From: Streptomyces sp. NRRL S-340 | GTDB lineage: Bacteria > Actinomycetota > Actinomycetes > Streptomycetales > Streptomycetaceae | Assembly (NCBI RefSeq): GCF_000720185.1 | Contig: NZ_JOIY01000064.1 | Coordinates: 1 to 33,802, forward strand | DNA length: 33,802 nucleotides | Direction of reading: 5' to 3' | Part shown: positions 29,089-33,802 of the stretch, in pieces | How positions within the stretch are numbered: position 1 is the stretch's first letter | Layout: every line of letters begins with the position of its first letter | The notes under the pieces: model-generated | The model's input: the letters and a program-made list of their open reading frames with translations, nothing else | Told to the model about the DNA's origin: nothing | The model's database searches: none | Translations under genes and position numbers: made by a program

Positions 29089-29092
29089 CACC

Positions 29093-31375
29093 GTGCGAGC
29101 CACGTTGCGCTGGGCCCACTCCGATCTGCGCACCCACCGCGGGGAGGCCCTCTTCCTCGTGCTGGCCACGGCCGGCATCGTCGTCTCGCTGCTGCTGGCC
29201 ACCGCGCTGTTCGGCTACGCCACCAACCCGTGGCAGCGGGTGTTCACCCAGTCCCGCGGCGCACACGTGTGGATCCACACCGTCAAGAACGCCGACACCG
29301 GCCGCCTCGCCTCCCTGGACGGCGTCCAAGCCGTGGCCGGCCCCTACCCCGACACGTTCGCCACCGTGTCCGTGCGCGGTGTCCGCGCCTCCGTCGAGCT
29401 GCGCGGCACCCCGGCTCCGCCGTCGGTGGACCGGCCCCTGCTCGTCTCCGGCCACTGGCTCGACCCGCGGGACGCGGGCGGCGTCGTGCTGGAGAGCAGC
29501 CTCGCCCGCGTCCTGCTCGCGGAACCCGGCGACACGCTCACCCTGCCCGACACCGCGCGCACCCTGACCGTGGTCGGCGTCGCCGAGAGCGCCGAACCCC
29601 GCTACCGGCCGGGCGAGCAGCCGGGACTGGTGTGGGCGCCGCCCGGCGCGATCGGTGACGGCGGCGGCCAGGTCGTCGGGCTGCGCCTGACCGACCCGGA
29701 CGACACGGACTACGCCGTCCAGCGGGCCGTGACCGTGCTGGGCGCCGGAGTGGTCGGCGAGGTCTCCACCTGGCGGCAGGCGCGGGCCGAGGCCCAGGGC
29801 GACGACCGGCTGCTCGGCCAGGTGCTCGGCCTGTTCGGCGTGGCGGCGCTGCTGGCGGCCGGGCTCGCCGTGCACGGCGCGATCGGCGCCCGGATCCGCG
29901 GGCACCTGCGGGACATCTCCGTGCTGAAGGCGATCGGTTTCACCCCCGGCCAGGTGGTCCGGATCTTCCTGCTGCAGCACGTGGCGTACGCCGTGCTCGG
30001 TTCGGTGGCCGCCGCGGTCCTCGTCCGCGGCCTGGGGCCGCGTGTCCCGGGGCGGCTCGGGGACGCGGTCGGCGTGTGGCAGGGACTGCCGGGGCACGGC
30101 GCCGCCCTGTTCGCGGTGCCGGTCTGCACCGTCCTGTTCATCGGCGCCGTCACCGGCCTGGCGGCCTGGCGGGCGGGGCGGGTGCCGCCCGTGCCGGTGC
30201 CGCGCCGCACGGCGGTGTCCGGCGGACGGCTGACCGGCGCCGCGCGCCGCGCCCTCGGCCTGCGGCTGCCGCCCGGCGTGCTGCTGGGCTGGCACCGGAC
30301 CGTCACCAGCCGCCGGCGCACCCTGGCCACGGTCGGCAGGTTCGCCCTCCCGCTGCTGCTCGTGGTGGTCGCGACCAGCGCCTGGACCACCATCGACCGC
30401 TTGCACGGCCACCCCGAGCGCCTCGGTCTGCCCGCCTCCCTGACGGTCCGTACGGACGGCACCCTGGACGACCGGGAGACCCGCGCCGTGCTCCGGCGCG
30501 AGCCCAGCGTGGCCGCCGTCTACCCGGGGGTGCAACTGGCGGCGCTGGTACCGGGGCAGACGTCCACCATCGCCCTGCGCGGCCTCGGCACCCGCCAGGA
30601 CCCCTACCCGTACCGCGTCGCCGAGGGCCGCGCCGCGCGCGGTCCCGACGAGGCGGTCGCCGGCCAGGGCCTGCTCGACCTGCTGGACGCGCACGTGGGC
30701 GACTGGGTCCGCATGACGGTGGCCGGTCAGCCGCAGGTGCTGCACATCGTGGGCCGCAGCATCGAACCGGCCAACGCCGGACGGGTCATCTCCACCTCCC
30801 TGGACACCCTGCGCGAGAACGACCCCGGGCTGAGCGCCACCCTCTACCAGGTGCGCCTGCGCCCGGCGGCCGATCCGCACCAGGTCGGCGCGGCGCTGGT
30901 CAGGGCCGGGCACGGGCACCTGGACGTGCACCCGGTGCCCAGCCCCGCCGACGGGCTGTCCGCCCTGCGCGGTCTCGTCGCCGGTCTCGTCTGCGTGCTC
31001 GCGCTGATCGGGCTGATCGAGCTGCTGGCCGCGATCGGCAGCACCGTCCGGGAGGGCGAACGCGACCTGCCGGCCCTGAGCGCGATCGGACTGACGCCCC
31101 GGCAGGTGTCCGCGATCACGGTGACGGCGACCGCCTGCACGGCGCTGGCGGCGGTCGCGCTCGCCACGGCCGCGGGTCTGCCGCTCGCCCACTGGCTGAT
31201 CGACGCCCAGGCACGCTCCAGCGGCATCGGGGCCGGGATCGCGGCCGGCCCCTCCCCGCTCCTCCTGGCCCTGCTCGCGGTGACCGCGGTCGGCGGTGCC
31301 GCCGCTCTGGCCGCGGTGCCCGCATCGCGGGCCGTCCGGCGCCGGCCCGCCGACACCCTGAACACCAGCGGGTGA
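29093..31375 (+). CDS. Large FtsX-domain ABC transporter permease
   Basis: 760 residues with two FtsX-type halves. TM1 is near residues 18-42 (ALFLVLATAGIVVSLLLATAL), then an extracytoplasmic domain of about 190 residues, three TM helices (about 240-390), a second extracytoplasmic domain, and a final three-helix FtsX unit ending in AVRRRPADTLNTSG. FtsX signatures RGHLRDISVLKAIGFTPGQV and EGERDLPALSAIGLTPRQV mark both coupling loops. Two-half permeases of this size partner one ATPase, as in BceB-like or lipoprotein-release-type transporters. GTG at 29093 has AAGGA 9 bases before it. A hairpin follows the stop. Confidence 0.93.
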   Translation: MRATLRWAHSDLRTHRGEALFLVLATAGIVVSLLLATALFGYATNPWQRVFTQSRGAHVWIHTVKNADTGRLASLDGVQAVAGPYPDTFATVSVRGVRASVELRGTPAPPSVDRPLLVSGHWLDPRDAGGVVLESSLARVLLAEPGDTLTLPDTARTLTVVGVAESAEPRYRPGEQPGLVWAPPGAIGDGGGQVVGLRLTDPDDTDYAVQRAVTVLGAGVVGEVSTWRQARAEAQGDDRLLGQVLGLFGVAALLAAGLAVHGAIGARIRGHLRDISVLKAIGFTPGQVVRIFLLQHVAYAVLGSVAAAVLVRGLGPRVPGRLGDAVGVWQGLPGHGAALFAVPVCTVLFIGAVTGLAAWRAGRVPPVPVPRRTAVSGGRLTGAARRALGLRLPPGVLLGWHRTVTSRRRTLATVGRFALPLLLVVVATSAWTTIDRLHGHPERLGLPASLTVRTDGTLDDRETRAVLRREPSVAAVYPGVQLAALVPGQTSTIALRGLGTRQDPYPYRVAEGRAARGPDEAVAGQGLLDLLDAHVGDWVRMTVAGQPQVLHIVGRSIEPANAGRVISTSLDTLRENDPGLSATLYQVRLRPAADPHQVGAALVRAGHGHLDVHPVPSPADGLSALRGLVAGLVCVLALIGLIELLAAIGSTVREGERDLPALSAIGLTPRQVSAITVTATACTALAAVALATAAGLPLAHWLIDAQARSSGIGAGIAAGPSPLLLALLAVTAVGGAAALAAVPASRAVRRRPADTLNTSG

Positions 31376-31413
31376 GTGCCGACGGGTCCCAGGGTGCCGG
31401 TTCCCGGGCGCAC

Positions 31414-31433
31414 CCCGCACTCGGGTGTGCGGG
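31414..31433 (+). terminator. Hairpin after the PadR-ABC operon
   Basis: CCCGCAC (31414-31420) pairs with GTGCGGG (31427-31433) around TCGGGT, 39 bases after the permease stop. A separate promoter for the peptidase gene would have to lie between here and 31500. Confidence 0.5.
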
Positions 31434-31500
31434 TTCCGGCGGTGCGGGGAGTGTTAGGTTTCTCGGCGTACGACACACCTTGCCGAGACGCGGAGTGGTG

Positions 31501-32532
31501 ATGGACGAGGGCATACCCGCCCCGGGCGGAACCGGGCCGTTCGCGGACGCGGACGTCTCACGGCTGCGCCGGGACGTGGAGTTCCTCGCCGCCGCCGGGC
31601 CGCGCAGCCGCCGGCGCGCGCCGCGGGCGATGGAGCGCGCCGAGGCGTACGTCCGTGAGCAACTGGCCGCCGCCGGCTGGCAGGTGGAGCGGCAGCCGTT
31701 CGACCTGCGGTGGCGGATCGGCTCGACCGACCGGCACGGACATCGCGCGCTCGCCCTCAAACCCCGCCTGCACCGCCGGTTGCGCGGTGCCAACCTGATC
31801 GCCGCCCTGCCCGGCGCCGCCGCGGGGCCCACGGTGCTGGTCGGCGCGCATCTGGACAGTGTCGACGGCAGCCCGGGAGCGGACGACAACGCGTCCGGAG
31901 TGGCGGTGGTGCTGGAGACCGCGCGCCTGCTGGCCCGGCTCCCCCGGCCGCCGGCGGTCACGCTCGCCGTGTTCGACATGGAGGAACTCGGCCTCATCGG
32001 CGCCCGGCACGCCGCCCGCGAACTGGTCCTGGCCGGCCGCGTCGCCGGGATGATCTGCCTGGAGTCGGTCGGCTGCTTCGACGACACACCGGGCAGCCAG
32101 CGGCTCCCGCCCGGCTTCGCCACCGTCTTCCCCGAGGCGGCGGCGGCCACCCGCGCCGACGGCCTGCGCGGCGACTTCACGCTCGTGGTGCACCGGCGCT
32201 CCTCGGCCGCCGCGGCCGCGCACTGGCAGCGGGCCGCCGCGGCGGCCTCCCCCGGCCTGCGCGGGATCCTGCTGCGGGACCCGCGGCCCGACGGCCCGCT
32301 GGGCCTGCTCATCGGCCTGGCCGTCCCGCCCGCCGGCCATCTCGGACGCAGCGACCACGCGCCCTTCTGGAACCGGCGGATCCCGGCGCTGATGCTCACC
32401 GACACGGCGAACTTCCGCAATCCGCACTACCACCGGGCGACCGACGTGCCGGCGACGCTGGACTTCGCCCGGCTGGCCTCGGTCACCGCCGCGACCGCGG
32501 CCACCGCCGTCTCCTGGCCGCGCGGCACCTGA
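31501..32532 (+). CDS. Cytoplasmic M28-family peptidase
   Basis: 343 residues, no signal peptide. M28 metal-site pattern: His117 (VGAHLDS), Asp129 (GADDNASG), Glu161/Glu162 (DMEELGLIG), Glu188 (CLESVG) and a C-terminal His (309 or 311 in PHYHRATD). The fourth position is Glu rather than the Asp of SGAP, which occurs in other M28 branches. It is unlike the secreted M28 at 11628-12530 and the two are not close duplicates. ATG at 31501 has GGAG 5 bases upstream; two in-frame GTGs directly before it are alternatives. Possible role: aminopeptidase or glutaminyl-cyclase-like peptidase in the cytoplasm. Confidence 0.88.
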   Translation: MDEGIPAPGGTGPFADADVSRLRRDVEFLAAAGPRSRRRAPRAMERAEAYVREQLAAAGWQVERQPFDLRWRIGSTDRHGHRALALKPRLHRRLRGANLIAALPGAAAGPTVLVGAHLDSVDGSPGADDNASGVAVVLETARLLARLPRPPAVTLAVFDMEELGLIGARHAARELVLAGRVAGMICLESVGCFDDTPGSQRLPPGFATVFPEAAAATRADGLRGDFTLVVHRRSSAAAAAHWQRAAAAASPGLRGILLRDPRPDGPLGLLIGLAVPPAGHLGRSDHAPFWNRRIPALMLTDTANFRNPHYHRATDVPATLDFARLASVTAATAATAVSWPRGT

Positions 32533-32542
32533 CGGCCGGGCC

Positions 32543-32554
32543 GCCCGCGCGGGC
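32543..32554. terminator. GC palindrome between convergent genes
   Basis: GCCCGCGCGGGC is a perfect 12-bp palindrome in the 40-bp space between the convergent stops of the M28 and YccA-like genes. With no loop bases it is a weak terminator candidate. Confidence 0.3.
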
Positions 32555-32572
32555 ACGGGCGTCGGTGCACGG

Positions 32573-33496
32573 TCAGTAGAGGTCGTCCTGCGGTACGAGG
32601 GTGAGCAGCCGTACGGTCTCGACGTACAGCCACACCAGCGTCAGCGTGAGGCCGAAGGCCGCGAGCCACGCCTCCTGCGCGGGCACCCCCCGGGTGAGCG
32701 CGTGCTGGACCCGGCGCAGGTGCAGGGCCAGGAAGGACGTGCCCAGGACGACGCCCACGACGCCGGCGAGGACACCGGGGACACCGCTGCGAAGACCGAG
32801 GCCCTCCGCGTCGGACAGGGCGGGCAGGAGCAGGTCCGCGGCGGCGAGGAGCACCAGCCCGAGCGCCCCGGCCCCGGCGAGCCCGCGGCCCCGGCGCCCG
32901 ATACGGGTCCAGCGCAGCCGGTGGGCCGCCAGCACACCGGCGCAGGCGGTCATCGTGCCCAGCACCAGCTGCGCGCACGCCCCGGGCGCCACACGGGCGC
33001 AGACGGTGTTCGACAGCAGGCCCAGAAAGGCCCCCTGCCCCACCGCGTGGGCGAGGGCCAGCCCCGCCGACGGACGGGTGCGCGCGTACTGGACCAGCAC
33101 CAGGGCGAGGACGAGCAGTGCGGCGGCGCCCGCGAGGCCGTACGACCAGCCGGTGCCGGCCGGGGCCACCGGTGGCACCGTCCAGGCCAGCACGGCGGTC
33201 AGGGCCGCCGTTGCGAGGGTGAGGGCGGCGCGTGAGACCACGGCGTCCATGGTCAGCAGGTCCGCGACGAGCCACGGCGACGGCTCGGGGCCGGGGTCGG
33301 GCGAGGCCCCCGGTTCGGTGTCCTGCCCGGTGCCGGTCCGCTCCCGCCCCACGGCGAGTCCGGCCTCCACCTCGATCTGCGTACCCCGGTCACCGGCGGC
33401 CGTCTTCCGTCCGCCCCGGCGTTCGAACCGCCGCCGGGACAGCAGGGGGTTGCTGCTCTTCAGGGAACGCTGCTCGACACCCGCCACGGCAGACAC
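32573..33496 (-). CDS. Bax inhibitor-1/YccA-like membrane protein, divergent
   Basis: 307 residues. The N-terminal LKSSNPLLSRRRFERR is the hallmark of the actinobacterial YccA group, followed by a charged Pro-rich tail to about residue 80. Seven TM helices follow, the last being AWLAAFGLTLTLVWLYVETVRLL, again family-typical. The family forms pH-sensitive calcium-leak channels in BsYetJ and interacts with FtsH in E. coli; the Streptomyces role is unknown. In the loop before TM7, where I recall a conserved acidic stretch (LDFD-like) in relatives, this protein reads LHLRRVQHALTRG, so key acidic residues may be missing. Start is GTG at 33496 with only a weak ribosome binding site. Confidence 0.85.
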   Translation of the reverse strand: MSAVAGVEQRSLKSSNPLLSRRRFERRGGRKTAAGDRGTQIEVEAGLAVGRERTGTGQDTEPGASPDPGPEPSPWLVADLLTMDAVVSRAALTLATAALTAVLAWTVPPVAPAGTGWSYGLAGAAALLVLALVLVQYARTRPSAGLALAHAVGQGAFLGLLSNTVCARVAPGACAQLVLGTMTACAGVLAAHRLRWTRIGRRGRGLAGAGALGLVLLAAADLLLPALSDAEGLGLRSGVPGVLAGVVGVVLGTSFLALHLRRVQHALTRGVPAQEAWLAAFGLTLTLVWLYVETVRLLTLVPQDDLY

Positions 33497-33605
33497 CTTT
33501 CTCTACGGACTCACACTTTCGCACACATTTCTCCCGAACCCTACTGCCTGTCTCACATACATATGTTTCGCTCGCCGGAACGACGGGTGCTTCCGCGCAT
33601 GACGC

Positions 33606-33634
33606 GGCGCCCCAGGCATCCGGCCTGGGGCGCC
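33606..33634 (-). terminator. 12-bp stem terminator of the RICIN gene
   Basis: GGCGCCCCAGGC (33606-33617) pairs perfectly with GCCTGGGGCGCC (33623-33634) around a 5-base loop, 32 bases beyond the stop of the partial RICIN gene on the minus strand. It also insulates the YccA-like gene. Confidence 0.8.
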
Positions 33635-33666
33635 GTGCACACCGCCATCTCCCGTGAAGCGGGCTG

Positions 33667-33802
33667 TCAGGCGGGGAGTTTCCAGAGCTGGTTGTCGGAG
33701 GCGGCACACGCCCAGATCTGGAGCTTGGTGCCGTTGGCGGAACTCGGACCCGTAGCATCCAGGCACCTGCCCGACTGCGTACCGACCAGCGTGCCGTTCG
33801 AC
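33667..33802 (-). CDS. RICIN-domain protein, C-terminal fragment
   Basis: The last 44 codons of a gene that enters from the right edge, ending at the TGA at 33667-33669. The peptide SGRCLDATGPSSANGTKLQ, then IWAC and DNQLWKLPA, is the gamma subdomain of a RICIN beta-trefoil, with the CLD, NGT, LQIW and QxW marks. It is almost the same as the final segment of the glycosidase at 3204-7319, so it is probably another secreted carbohydrate-active enzyme with the same binding module. The catalytic part lies outside the window. Confidence 0.85.
   Translation of the reverse strand, partial: SNGTLVGTQSGRCLDATGPSSANGTKLQIWACAASDNQLWKLPA

Noticed and set aside
29093..31375. Biosynthetic or resistance cluster around the PadR operon
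   Set aside because: Only regulator, ATPase and permease are present; no biosynthetic gene is seen, so a dedicated cluster cannot be supported.
27824..31420. Long minus-strand open frame opposite the PadR-ABC genes
   Set aside because: Antisense shadow; no motif, no ribosome binding site, while PadR, ATPase and permease on the plus strand are unmistakable.

Overview
The window is about 33.8 kb of very GC-rich DNA from an actinomycete, almost certainly a Streptomyces. The signs are strong G/C bias at third codon positions, frequent GTG starts, chains of ATGA-overlapping genes, and typical Streptomyces families: secreted RICIN-domain enzymes, an SGAP-like M28 aminopeptidase, a YccA/Bax-inhibitor-1 protein, a family I36 inhibitor, an XRE/NB-ARC/TPR regulator, and a sugar ABC importer with no ATPase of its own. 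I saw no rRNA, tRNA, CRISPR array or intact transposase.

Left part (1-7.4 kb). The window opens inside the 3' end of a TetR-like regulator. A 720-bp gene-free, repeat-rich gap follows, containing a 59-bp tandem array with a GAGTCA core every 19-21 bp. Then come an SDR oxidoreductase and an alpha/beta hydrolase, both on the minus strand. Divergent from them is a large secreted glycosidase-like protein ending in four RICIN beta-trefoils.

Envelope and peptide section (7.5-16.4 kb). An OmpR-type response regulator and its sensor kinase overlap by 11 bp. Convergent with them, with no gap at all (TGA|TCA), are two overlapping secreted metallo-aminopeptidases (M28 then M1). Divergent from the peptidases is a tightly overlapping operon: a four-cysteine lipoprotein, a peptidoglycan-binding adaptor, a MacB-type ATPase and a MacB-type permease. 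The kinase ectodomain and the lipoprotein share a similar four-cysteine layout. I therefore propose one functional unit that senses and handles something at the cell surface. The operon ends in a 163-bp near-palindrome.

Middle (16.8-20.8 kb). A STAND-type regulator (XRE, NB-ARC, TPR) lies next to decayed remnants of a class-III aminotransferase and a membrane transporter. A small secreted I36 peptidase inhibitor follows.

Sugar section (20.9-27.6 kb), all leftward. The order is GH13 glucosidase, lipoprotein solute-binding protein, permease F, permease G, from a clear TTGACA-17-CATAAC promoter. Permease F carries an apparent 1-bp frameshift near its start and an extra periplasmic beta-sandwich domain. 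An orphan solute-binding protein without a lipobox cysteine lies upstream.

Right end (27.7-33.8 kb). A PadR regulator, divergent from the orphan binding protein across a palindromic operator candidate, leads an ABC ATPase and a large FtsX-type permease. A cytoplasmic M28 peptidase, a convergent divergent-sequence YccA/BI-1 membrane protein, and the 3' end of a second RICIN protein close the window.
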